From: Chlamydiota bacterium
Lineage (GTDB): Bacteria; Chlamydiota; Chlamydiia; Chlamydiales; Rhabdochlamydiaceae
Length of the DNA: 46,416 nt
Direction of reading: 5' to 3'
NCBI GenBank assembly: GCA_013288895.1
Contig: JABDAY010000010.1
Span: 1-46,416, forward strand
A model generated the notes under the pieces. That model made no database searches. It was not told the DNA's origin and saw nothing but the letters and a program-made list of their open reading frames with translations. The number at the start of each line of letters is the position of its first letter. Positions within the stretch are counted from its first letter, which is position 1. Positions 33,802-41,735 of this stretch are shown here, one piece after another. The translations under genes were made by a program, and so were the position numbers.

Positions 33802-34266
33802 ATGTCCAAAAAACACCCACTTTCGGAAGAACTAAGAATTGACTCTCAACTCACCGAGGCCGGGGCATTGTATAAAAAAACTGGCAAAATAGGGATACAT
33901 CAATGGGTGCGCGATTTAAGAAAAAAACTGCATATGAGCCAAAAACAACTGGCAAAAAGGGCAAAAATCACCCAATCCAACCTCTCACGAATAGAATCTG
34001 GCAAAACAAAGATCTCCATAGAAACCTCGGAGAAGATTTTTAACGCCCTTTTTTGTGACGCTCTAATTGTCCCCGCTCCTCACGAAAATTTTGCTTCTAT
34101 TTTAAAAAACCAGGCCCGAATGGCAGCAAAAAAGAAGCTAGCCTCCTTAATGGGTAGCATGGCTCTTGAAGAACAACTTCCCTCCCCAGAATACATGGAC
34201 AAAAAAATTGAAGAGCTTGCTACTGAACTTATCCTTTCCGGGTCTACGGAGATTTGGGATTCATGA
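33802..34266 (+). CDS. Mobile mystery protein A (XRE-type regulator)
   Basis: The 154-residue protein carries a Cro/CI helix-turn-helix at residues about 38-85 (WVRDLRKKLHMSQKQLAKRAKITQSNLSRIESGK). Its pairing with a Fic protein in an ATGA overlap is the signature of the mobile mystery A/B pair. It probably represses the operon and may neutralise the Fic partner. An AT-rich promoter region precedes it, with no strong ribosome site. Confidence 0.82.
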   Translation: MSKKHPLSEELRIDSQLTEAGALYKKTGKIGIHQWVRDLRKKLHMSQKQLAKRAKITQSNLSRIESGKTKISIETSEKIFNALFCDALIVPAPHENFASILKNQARMAAKKKLASLMGSMALEEQLPSPEYMDKKIEELATELILSGSTEIWDS

Positions 34267-34856
34267 CTTTCCATCCTCCTCCTGGCGCCACACCAATTGA
34301 TGATTTAAGCGACTTGAAAATCCCCATTATCACACAAACCCAGCTCGATGCAGCAGAATTTGATAATATTTTTAAAGCAGAGCAAAAATATTTTCGGCCT
34401 AAAAAAATAAAAAATCTTTCCTGGTTTAAACCAAAAGTTTTACAACACATACACTATTCCATGTTTGATGATGTTTGGCATTGGGCGGGAAAATATCGAA
34501 GAACCAATGTTTTACCAGTTGGCGTAGAACCTTATAAAATTCCAATACTGATTGTTGAGCTGTGTCAAGATGTAGAATTTTGGGTAAAAAATATGCCTTT
34601 GCTTGAAGCTGCAGCGCGAATACATCACCGCTTGGCATGGATCCATCCTTTCCCCAATGGAAATGGGAGATTCAGCCGATTTATCTCTAATCTCGTTCTT
34701 TTCTCTTATCGCCATCCTTTACCTGTTTGGCCAACCGGGCTAAATAGAGAAAGTTCCCGTCGTACAGAATATTTGGATAGTTTGCGCGATGCAGACAAAG
34801 GGGACTTCAAGCCTTTACTAAATTATCTTATAAGCCTCGGAGCAAAGAGTTATTAA
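34263..34856 (+). CDS. Mobile mystery protein B (Fic domain)
   Basis: The start region PPPGATPIDDLS and the Fic core IHPFPNGNGRFSR (HxFx(D/N)GNGR) identify the family. The catalytic His and the phosphate-binding Asn/Arg are present. Fic proteins transfer AMP or other nucleotide parts to target proteins; in toxin pairs this stops growth. WHWAGKYRRTNV is the usual upstream segment. No inhibitory (S/T)xxxE(G/N) helix is evident in this protein. ATG 34263 overlaps the upstream stop. The stop TAA is the first three bases of a palindrome. Confidence 0.88.
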   Translation: MTFHPPPGATPIDDLSDLKIPIITQTQLDAAEFDNIFKAEQKYFRPKKIKNLSWFKPKVLQHIHYSMFDDVWHWAGKYRRTNVLPVGVEPYKIPILIVELCQDVEFWVKNMPLLEAAARIHHRLAWIHPFPNGNGRFSRFISNLVLFSYRHPLPVWPTGLNRESSRRTEYLDSLRDADKGDFKPLLNYLISLGAKSY

Positions 34857-34932
34857 CATGATATTAGGATAGTCAGGATGAAAAAGAAAAAAAATAAATT
34901 TCTCTTATCCTGTCCATCCTAATATCATGTTA
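34854..34932. terminator. Palindrome starting at the Fic stop codon
   Basis: TAACATGATATTAGGAT (34854-34870) pairs perfectly with 34916-34932, and an imperfect inner stem (AGTCAGGAT / ATCCTGTCC) extends it. It ends in a T-run (TTATTTTTCTT), so it can terminate the mobile-mystery operon. Its left end coincides with the TAA stop. Confidence 0.8.
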
Positions 34933-34954
34933 TTTTTCTTGAAACTCGAGAAAA

Positions 34955-35036
34955 TGCGAAAGAGGGGACTCGAACCCCTACGAGAAACCCCACTACCACC
35001 TCAAAGTAGCGCGTCTACCAATTCCGCCACTTTCGC
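34955..35036 (-). tRNA. tRNA-Leu (anticodon GAG)
   Basis: The 82-nt class II tRNA has acceptor GCGAAAG/CTTTCGC, D arm GCGGAATTGGTAGACGC, anticodon stem CTACT/GGTAG with loop TTGAGGT (anticodon GAG, reads CUC and CUU), a variable arm and T arm GGGGTTCGAGTCCCC. CCA is not encoded. Confidence 0.95.
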
Positions 35037-35096
35037 ATTGAAATTGTAAAGTATTGTGCAAAAGGCTTAAAATGAAAGCAAGACTTAAAAAATAAT

Positions 35097-35271
35097 TATA
35101 TCCAATCAAGTTCCAAAATTGGAATTTTGGCAAAGCCGGCGCCCTGATTTTGGACCAGGCGTAGCCGGCGCCGAAGCAGACCATGTTTTTCACATGGCCG
35201 ATGCAGGCGGGTTCAAAAGCAGGGATGCCGGTGAGGCCAAAAACCAATTCTTGAACTTGATTGGGTATATC
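35097..35271. repeat. Imperfect inverted repeat with GCCGGCGCC blocks
   Basis: ATATCCAATCAAGTT near 35097 pairs imperfectly with AACTTGATTGGGTATAT near 35255, and the centre is CCATGT/ACATGG around 35187. Between them are two GCCGGCGCC blocks. Reverse-strand frames through it are open but cross the tRNA and have no start signals, so I treat it as a non-coding repeat. Confidence 0.65.
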
Positions 35272-35286
35272 TATATATGTGAGTGT

Positions 35287-36084
35287 ATGCGTTGTACAGG
35301 TTATTGCACGGCTTCTGGCTATGATATTCCCAAACTTTTTCAAGCGCTGCAAAAGCAGGGCATGACGGCTCAACTCTACCGCGATGTGCTTCATACTCAA
35401 ACCAAGGAAGAGAAACGCTCTCGAGGGGATGTCTTTTATTTTCCCTATGGTGTTGCCATTTTTTGGGGGTATTCTGAGGAGGAGGAAAAAAATTTTCTCT
35501 CAGTGCTAAAAGAATTTGAAAAAGAACCCCTCTCCAAACCTGACATTGATGAATTCACTTTTGTCAACGGTGAATCGATGAAAATTGATGAGGATGAGAT
35601 CGTCCTCCACAATAAGGGCACTTTAACTAAGCTCGCTATTTCTCATGGGATTGCTCAATCAGTGAAGCTGACTATTTTTGAAGAGGCGATTCAAAAAACG
35701 ATCGATTTAACCAAAAATCTCCCTCAAGAACTTGCACAAATGGGAAAAATTAAACTCTCTCGTAAAGAGACCTCAAAAAAGATGGGGGAACTCTTTATGG
35801 AGAGGAATTTCATCAACACCCAATCTGAAATGCTCGATACCCCTGAATTTTTTTGGAACCATCCCGAGCTCGAACCCTTCTACAGGCGCACCTCCCATTA
35901 CCTCGATGTGAATAAACGGGTCGATGTCCTGAACAAAAGACTCGATGTGGTCCACGAACTTTTCGAGATCTTGCGCAATGAGCTCAATCACCAACACTCC
36001 TCCAGACTCGAATGGACAATCATCATTCTGATCGTTATCGAAGTCTTTTTGGCAGTCCTAAGAGATCTTTTCCATGCTTTCTAA
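35287..36084 (+). CDS. RMD1 / DUF155 family membrane protein
   Basis: The family pattern is visible: MRCTGYCTASGYDI, GDVFYFPYGVAIFWGY, FEKEPLSKPDIDEFTF, the mid-protein KLAISHGIAQSVKL, and a C-terminal helix EWTIIILIVIEVFLAVLRDLF. Yeast RMD1/RMD8 relatives are membrane-associated and poorly understood; bacterial members are conserved in Chlamydiae. The frame continues upstream to 35119 through the repeat, but residue 1 is taken as the ATG at 35287. It overlaps yidD by 11 bases. Confidence 0.82.
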   Translation: MRCTGYCTASGYDIPKLFQALQKQGMTAQLYRDVLHTQTKEEKRSRGDVFYFPYGVAIFWGYSEEEEKNFLSVLKEFEKEPLSKPDIDEFTFVNGESMKIDEDEIVLHNKGTLTKLAISHGIAQSVKLTIFEEAIQKTIDLTKNLPQELAQMGKIKLSRKETSKKMGELFMERNFINTQSEMLDTPEFFWNHPELEPFYRRTSHYLDVNKRVDVLNKRLDVVHELFEILRNELNHQHSSRLEWTIIILIVIEVFLAVLRDLFHAF

Positions 36085-36253
36085 ACTTCTCAAAGGGCTT
36101 ATTCACCTCTATCGTTGGACCATTTCCCCGATGTTCGGCGATTGCTGCAAATTCACACCCACATGCTCACAGTATGCTCTGCAAGTCCTCGGAGAAGAGA
36201 AAGTCTTTAAGGCCCTGTGGCTCATTATGAAGAGACTTGTTAAGTGCAGATAA
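36074..36253 (+). CDS. yidD: Membrane protein insertion factor YidD, C-terminus shortened
   Basis: The 59-residue protein has LIHLYRWTISPMFGDCCKFTPTCSQYALQVL, with the conserved CxxxPTCSxYA motif, and ends MKRLVKCR. Normal YidD continues with the R-C-(H/N)-P-x-x-x-GG-x-DPVP tail. Here the frame stops at a TAA that is the left end of a 126-bp palindrome, so the tail is lost. YidD helps YidC insert inner-membrane proteins. Confidence 0.85.
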   Translation: MLSKLLKGLIHLYRWTISPMFGDCCKFTPTCSQYALQVLGEEKVFKALWLIMKRLVKCR

Positions 36254-36376
36254 GAGAAGATCGGGCACGCACGCGGGCACGGGCACGGGCACCAAATCCG
36301 GAAAGAAAAGAAGCCTTAAGCCTCTCTTTCTTTCGTGCCTGTGCCCGTGCCCGCGTGCGTGCCCGATCTTCTCTTA
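36251..36376. terminator. GC-rich palindrome between convergent genes, carrying both stop codons
   Basis: Positions 36251-36292 and 36335-36376 are reverse complements except for one base. The arms run TAAGAGAAGATCGGGCACGC and on through GGGCAC repeats. The left TAA ends yidD; the right TTA is the TAA of the LysM gene on the other strand. It probably works as a two-way terminator. Internal open frames are low-complexity by-products. Confidence 0.85.
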
Positions 36377-37612
36377 CCTTTCATTTACGGGAATCTCCAA
36401 CGTTCTTCCCACTCTCAATCGATCGCTTTCCAAATGGTTGAGGTCGATAATGGATTCGATGGTGACTTTGTATTTGCGGGCGATTTTCCAAAGACTTTCC
36501 CCGTTTTGGATGACGTGAGTCTTTGAGGTTTTAATCAGTGGACTTTTTTGGGGAGGTTTTTTCGCGGGGAGAATTTGCGCTACCTCTTCAATCTTTTTGG
36601 GGGTGATTAGATGGGGAAGAAACCTTGCGCGGGCGACATTGGAGTCATATGGTTCAGGAAGTTTTTCGCCTGCAAAGGAATAAAGAAGGGACGCTGCTTG
36701 CTTCCAGATAAGATCTGATCTTGGACTGACAAGGAGCTCTTTTGCAAAGTGTTCTAGCGTATTAGTTTTTTCTGTTAGCAGGTCTAAGACGAGGAGGGTT
36801 TGTTTATCGTCTAATCTCTTAGTCACGAATTCTACATCAAGATCCAAAAGCCACCTTGCAGCTTCTTTTGACCCCATGTTCAGGTACTCCACCAAAAACA
36901 TTTTGAGTCTGTTAGGAGAAAGATCTTGGAGAAGCTTTTGCTCTTTAGTAAAGATATCAAGAGAGGAAAAATCTCCTGCTATTAAAAGCTGAATAATTTC
37001 TTCATTCTTCACTTTTAGTCCCGCGCGGACAAAAAGGGTCTGCACGGCTTGAAATTCAGGCATTAAATAAAAAGCATCGAGGAGAGACCTATCAAGGGTT
37101 GTCCCTTTAAGTTCGAAGAAAAGCCCTTCGCTTGTAAAAGGCCATTTTTCAGTGCGCGCATACTGTATGACAGCCTGGAACTGATCTTCTGTTAATGCGG
37201 GATAGATCGACAGATCGATGAGTTCTCCCCCGTCTTCATTAAAAAATTTAATATATCTTTGTTGTGGAACAAAGCCTCCCAAGGCTCCTTCAAGGTTAAA
37301 CTGATGGAAATTCACAAGACACGCAAGGGCGATGTCCCTCTTGGCATACCCTTCTTCAATGAGCTCTCTATCTTCTAATCTTAGGAGGAGATCTTGAAAA
37401 CTTAGGGTGAGGTAGGCCTCCACAAGTTCTTTATTAGTGAGGACAAATTGCTCCTCCTCCTGGGAGGGCTTGAGCTCAAACGCAACAGAGGTCTGTTTTT
37501 CTTTTAAAACGAAATAAACAAAGGTAGAAATAAGGCCAATGTTCAAGGTGCCGCTGATTATCAGTGCCTGGGTCAGCCACCTGGCTTTTCTCATCCAACC
37601 GTCTGAATACAT
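36374..37612 (-). CDS. LysM-domain membrane protein
   Basis: One N-terminal transmembrane helix (residues ~9-35, LTQALIISGTLNIGLISTFVYFVL) leads to a large helical domain and a C-terminal LysM domain (HVIQNGESLWKIARKYKVTIESI ... RVGRTLEIPV), which should bind peptidoglycan. The start is ATG at 37612; the frame continues to 37837 but that part is antisense to pheT. The gene lies between yidD and pheT, as in Chlamydia, where a hypothetical protein occupies this place. A periplasmic role in cell wall or division is inferred. Confidence 0.82.
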   Translation of the reverse strand: MYSDGWMRKARWLTQALIISGTLNIGLISTFVYFVLKEKQTSVAFELKPSQEEEQFVLTNKELVEAYLTLSFQDLLLRLEDRELIEEGYAKRDIALACLVNFHQFNLEGALGGFVPQQRYIKFFNEDGGELIDLSIYPALTEDQFQAVIQYARTEKWPFTSEGLFFELKGTTLDRSLLDAFYLMPEFQAVQTLFVRAGLKVKNEEIIQLLIAGDFSSLDIFTKEQKLLQDLSPNRLKMFLVEYLNMGSKEAARWLLDLDVEFVTKRLDDKQTLLVLDLLTEKTNTLEHFAKELLVSPRSDLIWKQAASLLYSFAGEKLPEPYDSNVARARFLPHLITPKKIEEVAQILPAKKPPQKSPLIKTSKTHVIQNGESLWKIARKYKVTIESIIDLNHLESDRLRVGRTLEIPVNER

Positions 37613-37679
37613 TTTATGGTTTCTTTGATTTAGGTTTTGTGATATATAGATATATACCTTTTTACAATATTTTAATGAA

Positions 37680-39686
37680 ATGAAAGTTCCAATATCTTGG
37701 CTGAAAGAATACGTCGACTTCGATATCACTGCAGATAAAGTTGCAGAGGTGCTCACTCTTGCCGGCTTAGAAGTCGATAAAGTGGGGCCTGTGCTGGAGA
37801 TTTCCCTGACTCCTAACCTGGGCCATTGCATGAGCATTTTTGGCGTAGCAAGAGAGCTGGCTGCTCATTTAAAAACGAAGGTCAAAAAGCCTGAGGCATT
37901 TTTTGCTCCAAGCGCGCATGAGATGGATATCAAGGTGATCGTCGAAGATAAAACCCATTGCCCAAGATATGCTTGCAGAGTGGTCCGGGACGTTGTAGTA
38001 GAAGAATCTCCCAAATGGCTAAAAGAAAAGTTGCAAGCCTGCGGCGTGAAGAGCATTAATAATCTTGTCGATATTTCCAATTACGTCTTGCTCGAGCTTG
38101 GCCAGCCTCTCCATATTTTTGACTATGACAAAATTGAAGACAAAACAATCATCGTTAAATCGGGCGCCTCCTGTTCTTCATTTATTGGGCTCGATGATCA
38201 GGAATATCAAACGGATAAAGACACCCTTTTTATCTGCGACACCAAAAAAGGATTGGCAATGGCGGGCATCCTCGGAGGAAAATCCTCTGCCGTTACAGAA
38301 AATACAAAAAATATTCTTATCGAATCAGCGTATTTTACGCCGGGATCTATCCGCAAATCCTCCAAACGGATGGGCCTGCGCACAGATGCTTCTGACCGTT
38401 TTGAAAAAGGGATCGATCCTGAAGGGATTGTCTTTGCTCTTGACAGAGCTGCATCTCTTATTAAAGGAGAAGTCTCAAAAGAACTTATCGATGTAAAGAG
38501 CCACCCTATTTTACAAAAAACAATATTGCTCAGACAAAACAGGGTGAATCATATTTTGGGTACCCATTTAAGTTTAAACGAGATCACTTCCTGCCTCGAG
38601 CGGCTTGAAATGCATGCAAGACCCCATGATGAAAACAGCGTGTCTATACTTATCCCCTCCTATCGCAATGACATCACAAAAGAGATCGATCTGATCGAAG
38701 AGGTAGCCCGCGTTTATGGATACAATAACATTCCTAAAAAAGTCCCCTACTTTACCTCATCGAAAATCCCCTCATCAGCCATTTATCTTTTTGAAACCGA
38801 AGTGCGCACAGGGTTAATGGGGCAAGGGCTCACAGAGTTTTTAACATGCGATTTAATGAGTGAAAATTTAGCAGCTCTTAGTTTAGAAAGGGGCTTCACA
38901 ACTGAAAACCTGATCCGCGTTCTATGTCCCAGCAACACTGACCAATCGGTACTCAGAGCTTCCCTCCTCCCCGGACTTTTACAAGCTGCAAAATATAACC
39001 TCGACCACCAGAACAAAAATGTCAGCGCTTTCGAAGTGGGAAAAATCCACTTCAAAGACAAGGATCAATTTAGAGAATACTCGTGCGCAGGAATCATCAT
39101 GACAGGAAAAAGAGCTCCTTACCATTTTGATCCAAAACCAAAAGAGGTAGATTTTTTTGATCTCAAAGGGATCTTAGAAAATCTTCTACAGTCCTATCCA
39201 GTCCGTTTTGAGGCTTCCCATTTTCACCACTTCCATCCCAAGGCGCAAGCCAAAATGATGATCGGTGATTGCACAATTGGGATGTTAGGAGAGATCCACC
39301 CCCGGGAAATTAGAGAGTTTGGCGCTGATCAGCAAATATTTTTTGCAGAAATTAATCTTCACGAGCTCCTCCCCTACAAAAAACAGAGCCCTACCACAAC
39401 CGAGATTTCCCCCTTTCCCTCTTCTGAAAGAGACTGGACTTTTACCTTGAGCGATGAGGTTCATTTAAGCACCATAATCGATGCCATTTACGCACAAAAA
39501 TCCCCCCTTCTTGAAAAAATACTACTTTTGGATCTTTACAAAAGTGACAAAATAGGGAAAGATAGGGGAAATATCACTTTAAGGTTTGTATATCGCGACC
39601 GGGAAAAAACAATTTCCTTTGAAACCGTTGAAAAGGAGCACGCGAATATCATAAGCCATGTAAAAAACACTCGAGGTATTCTATGA
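37680..39686 (+). CDS. pheT: Phenylalanyl-tRNA synthetase beta subunit lacking the EMAP domain
   Basis: PheT partners PheS to charge tRNA-Phe and hosts editing. The B1 start MKVPISWLKEYVDF and TLAGLEVDKV are followed directly by VLEISLTPNLGHCMSIFGVARELA, then the B3/B4 editing region (LGQPLHIFDYDKI, KGLAMAGILGG), B5, the synthetase-like core (RNDITKEIDLIEEVARVYGYNNIP) and the C-terminal FDX-ACB domain (FPSSERDWTFTL ... HVKNTRGIL). The roughly 120-residue EMAP-II-like domain that should lie between residues ~36 and ~37 is absent, giving 668 residues instead of ~790. It overlaps the downstream lipoprotein gene by 4 bases. Confidence 0.95.
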   Translation: MKVPISWLKEYVDFDITADKVAEVLTLAGLEVDKVGPVLEISLTPNLGHCMSIFGVARELAAHLKTKVKKPEAFFAPSAHEMDIKVIVEDKTHCPRYACRVVRDVVVEESPKWLKEKLQACGVKSINNLVDISNYVLLELGQPLHIFDYDKIEDKTIIVKSGASCSSFIGLDDQEYQTDKDTLFICDTKKGLAMAGILGGKSSAVTENTKNILIESAYFTPGSIRKSSKRMGLRTDASDRFEKGIDPEGIVFALDRAASLIKGEVSKELIDVKSHPILQKTILLRQNRVNHILGTHLSLNEITSCLERLEMHARPHDENSVSILIPSYRNDITKEIDLIEEVARVYGYNNIPKKVPYFTSSKIPSSAIYLFETEVRTGLMGQGLTEFLTCDLMSENLAALSLERGFTTENLIRVLCPSNTDQSVLRASLLPGLLQAAKYNLDHQNKNVSAFEVGKIHFKDKDQFREYSCAGIIMTGKRAPYHFDPKPKEVDFFDLKGILENLLQSYPVRFEASHFHHFHPKAQAKMMIGDCTIGMLGEIHPREIREFGADQQIFFAEINLHELLPYKKQSPTTTEISPFPSSERDWTFTLSDEVHLSTIIDAIYAQKSPLLEKILLLDLYKSDKIGKDRGNITLRFVYRDREKTISFETVEKEHANIISHVKNTRGIL

Positions 39687-40660
39687 AGAATTATGCAATC
39701 CTTATGTTAGCACTTCTCGCAATCTGCGGATGCCAAAAAAATGATGACTCCGATAACATCGTTTCTCAGCGCTATATCCACAAATACGGATACGCTATAT
39801 CCCAGCAAGAGTGGGTAGCTAAAAACTATCCTGGGCAAGTTGTTACGATGCTAAAAAACGGGGTGACCATCACCTCTACCTACGAAAATGGGATATTAAA
39901 CGGCCCGCAAACTCATAGTTATCCCCATAGCCAAATCATCGAAAGCTATTTCCTCTACAATCAAGGGAATCTTGTAAAAGAGATCAACTATGATCCAAGA
40001 GGAATGCCTTTGAGAGAAACAACACAACTCTCTTCTACCCGCCACACCACCACTTTATGGTATGCCGACGGAACACCCATGAGCATTGAGGAATACATCA
40101 ATGACGAACTGATGGATGGACAATATTTTACAACAACGAATGAGGTTGAAACGCGTGTAGAAAAAGGAAACGGCCTAAGAGTACGTAGAGATCAAAAAGG
40201 AGTTCTCCTTTCAAAAGATAAAATGGAAGGGGGCTATTTAGCCAAAAGAGAATCTTTTTACCCATCAGGAACGCCCGAAAGCGTCTCCTACTATTCAAAA
40301 GGAAAACTACACGGAGAGAGAAAATCCTTTGCTGAAACAGGCGAACCTGTCGCGGTCGAGGAATACATCAATGGGATGCTCCATGGAAGATCGATGTATT
40401 ATAAAAACGGAAATAAATCTCATGAAGTCTCCTTTATCGAAGGGAGAAAAAATGGGAAAGAAGTCCACTTCCTGGATGGAGATAAAATCTCAGAAGAGAT
40501 CGCTTGGGAAGATGATATGCAACATGGGCCCGCTACCTACTACATCGATGGCGACGCCGAAACAAAGTGGTACTACGGCGGCAAACTCACCTCTGAAAAA
40601 CGGTTCCATGACATGATCCGCATCGATGCCAAGATCAACCAAATCGCCATAAACGATTAG
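39683..40660 (+). CDS. MORN-2 repeat lipoprotein
   Basis: The N-terminus (MKNYAILMLALLAICGC) is a lipoprotein-like signal, though the residue two before the second Cys is itself Cys. From residue ~55 the protein repeats YENGxLNGPxxxYxxxG-type MORN_2 units about ten times (SYYSKGKLHGERKSF, EYINGMLHGRSMYYKNG, WEDDMQHGPATYY). Such beta-hairpin strips occur in envelope proteins and in YwqK-type antitoxins. The gene is coupled to pheT by an ATGA overlap, as in Chlamydia. Confidence 0.85.
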   Translation: MKNYAILMLALLAICGCQKNDDSDNIVSQRYIHKYGYAISQQEWVAKNYPGQVVTMLKNGVTITSTYENGILNGPQTHSYPHSQIIESYFLYNQGNLVKEINYDPRGMPLRETTQLSSTRHTTTLWYADGTPMSIEEYINDELMDGQYFTTTNEVETRVEKGNGLRVRRDQKGVLLSKDKMEGGYLAKRESFYPSGTPESVSYYSKGKLHGERKSFAETGEPVAVEEYINGMLHGRSMYYKNGNKSHEVSFIEGRKNGKEVHFLDGDKISEEIAWEDDMQHGPATYYIDGDAETKWYYGGKLTSEKRFHDMIRIDAKINQIAIND

Positions 40661-40662
40661 CC

Positions 40663-40780
40663 TTGAAAATCAAGGCTTTAAGACTTTATCTCAATTCTTA
40701 TTAAAATAATAGCTTTACTTTTATTGTTAATAATAGTAATATAAGTATATAAAATAGTTATTAATAATAAGGAGAATAAT
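40663..40780 (+). promoter_or_regulatory. AT-rich promoter region, copy A of a duplicated block
   Basis: The segment CAATTCTTATTAAAATAATA through GTTAATAATAGTAATATAAG recurs almost unchanged at 41618-41735 in front of the second paralogue, so both genes inherited the same promoter. A GGAG ribosome site lies 6 bases before the ATG at 40781. I cannot place -35 and -10 boxes with confidence. Confidence 0.6.
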
Positions 40781-41533
40781 ATGTCTGTAGCAACATACTT
40801 TCCAAGGATGCAGATACCTATTTGGGCCTATATTCAAACCCTCTACCGCTCTCCCACAGCTTCCAGTATTCAAGAGGCACAATACATTTTTTTTTCCGAA
40901 GACCATTTCTATAATAAAGCCGACTCTTGCCATTCCGATCATGCTGCAGTTATCGATCAAACTGTTACGCCTGGCAGCGTATTACTTATGGAAGGTTTTA
41001 CGGCGATGGCAGAGGTAACAGGAGAAGATAAGGAAGCCGTTTTAAACAAATTGCGGATAAGTGAAACCGCTCGGAGTAAGATTACTGTTATAGGTTGGGA
41101 TCGATATAATCACGCGAGCAAACTAGGCAAGCTTGAACATAAAGGACAACTAATACAAGCAGTAATACCAGGCTTAATAGAAGCTCGTGAAGCTTTTATA
41201 GAAGAAGAAATGGAAGATTTTAATCTTCCAAAGGAAATGCAAAAAGTAATTGACGACATCTCTAATCGTATCGACAAAATATTAATAGAAGCGCTAACTG
41301 ATGATCATCCTATGAGAACGGCTTCTATGGTAGACACAATTGAGAAAATAGAACAACAAAGACTAGAGGGAAAAATAACCGGTAAAATTTACATAGTAGG
41401 AGGTGTGACCCATCTTTCGCCGCATTATAATAAAGGTAATGATCCTCGCCTGTCTCTAAAACCGTTATATGATCGCATTGCCACCTTATCTGCAACTGTT
41501 ATATCAAGCAGAAAGACTTATCAAGTAGTCTAA
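40781..41533 (+). CDS. TraB/TIKI-like unknown protein, copy 1
   Basis: The 250-residue protein contains AQYIFFSEDHFY, SDHAAVIDQTV, GSVLLMEGF, MRTASMVDTIEKIEQQ and KIYIVGGVTHL. In the TIKI/TraB/ChaN-like fold a GxxH, a Glu after a beta strand, an R-D-x-x-M helix and a GxxH motif near the end appear in this order, so a distant relationship is possible; this is inference. No signal peptide or membrane segment is seen. It is 60-70% similar to the neighbour, which is a tandem copy. Confidence 0.7.
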   Translation: MSVATYFPRMQIPIWAYIQTLYRSPTASSIQEAQYIFFSEDHFYNKADSCHSDHAAVIDQTVTPGSVLLMEGFTAMAEVTGEDKEAVLNKLRISETARSKITVIGWDRYNHASKLGKLEHKGQLIQAVIPGLIEAREAFIEEEMEDFNLPKEMQKVIDDISNRIDKILIEALTDDHPMRTASMVDTIEKIEQQRLEGKITGKIYIVGGVTHLSPHYNKGNDPRLSLKPLYDRIATLSATVISSRKTYQVV

Positions 41534-41547
41534 GTTTCTAAGTTTAA

Positions 41548-41601
41548 CGAATAGATTCAGTTTGATTCTCAGCAAGAGCCTTCTCAGGTTCATCTTGGAT
41601 G
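41548..41601 (-). pseudogene. Duplicated 3' end of the small lipoprotein gene
   Basis: About 53 bases starting AACGAATAGATTCAG repeat, with one difference seen, the 3' end of the lipoprotein gene at about 42603-42657. They are a scar of the tandem duplication and no longer belong to a working gene. Confidence 0.85.
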
Positions 41602-41617
41602 TTGACATTAGTCCCTG

Positions 41618-41735
41618 AAAATCAAGACTTTAAGGCTATATCTCAATTCTTATTAAAATAATAACTTTACTTTTATTGTTAATAATAGTAATATAAGCGT
41701 ATAAAGGATTTATTAATCTACAAGAAGGATAATAT
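41618..41735 (+). promoter_or_regulatory. AT-rich promoter region, copy B of a duplicated block
   Basis: This matches 40663-40780 nearly throughout, including the AATCAAG(A/G)CTTTAAG start and the TTTATTGTTAATAATAGTAA run. It ends with AGAAGGATAATAT before the ATG at 41736. Confidence 0.6.

Noticed and set aside
34993..35400. Minus-strand frame of 135 codons
   Set aside because: It reads through the tRNA-Leu gene and the inverted repeat and is antisense to DUF155, so it is not a gene.
36237..36518. Plus-strand frames rich in Arg/Ala/Pro across the palindrome
   Set aside because: The GGGCAC repeat in the palindrome makes the open frames; they also run antisense to the LysM gene.
37615..37837. 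Longer N-terminus for the LysM protein (frame open to 37837)
   Set aside because: The extra 75 residues are antisense to pheT and precede the membrane helix without a ribosome site; ATG 37612 is better.
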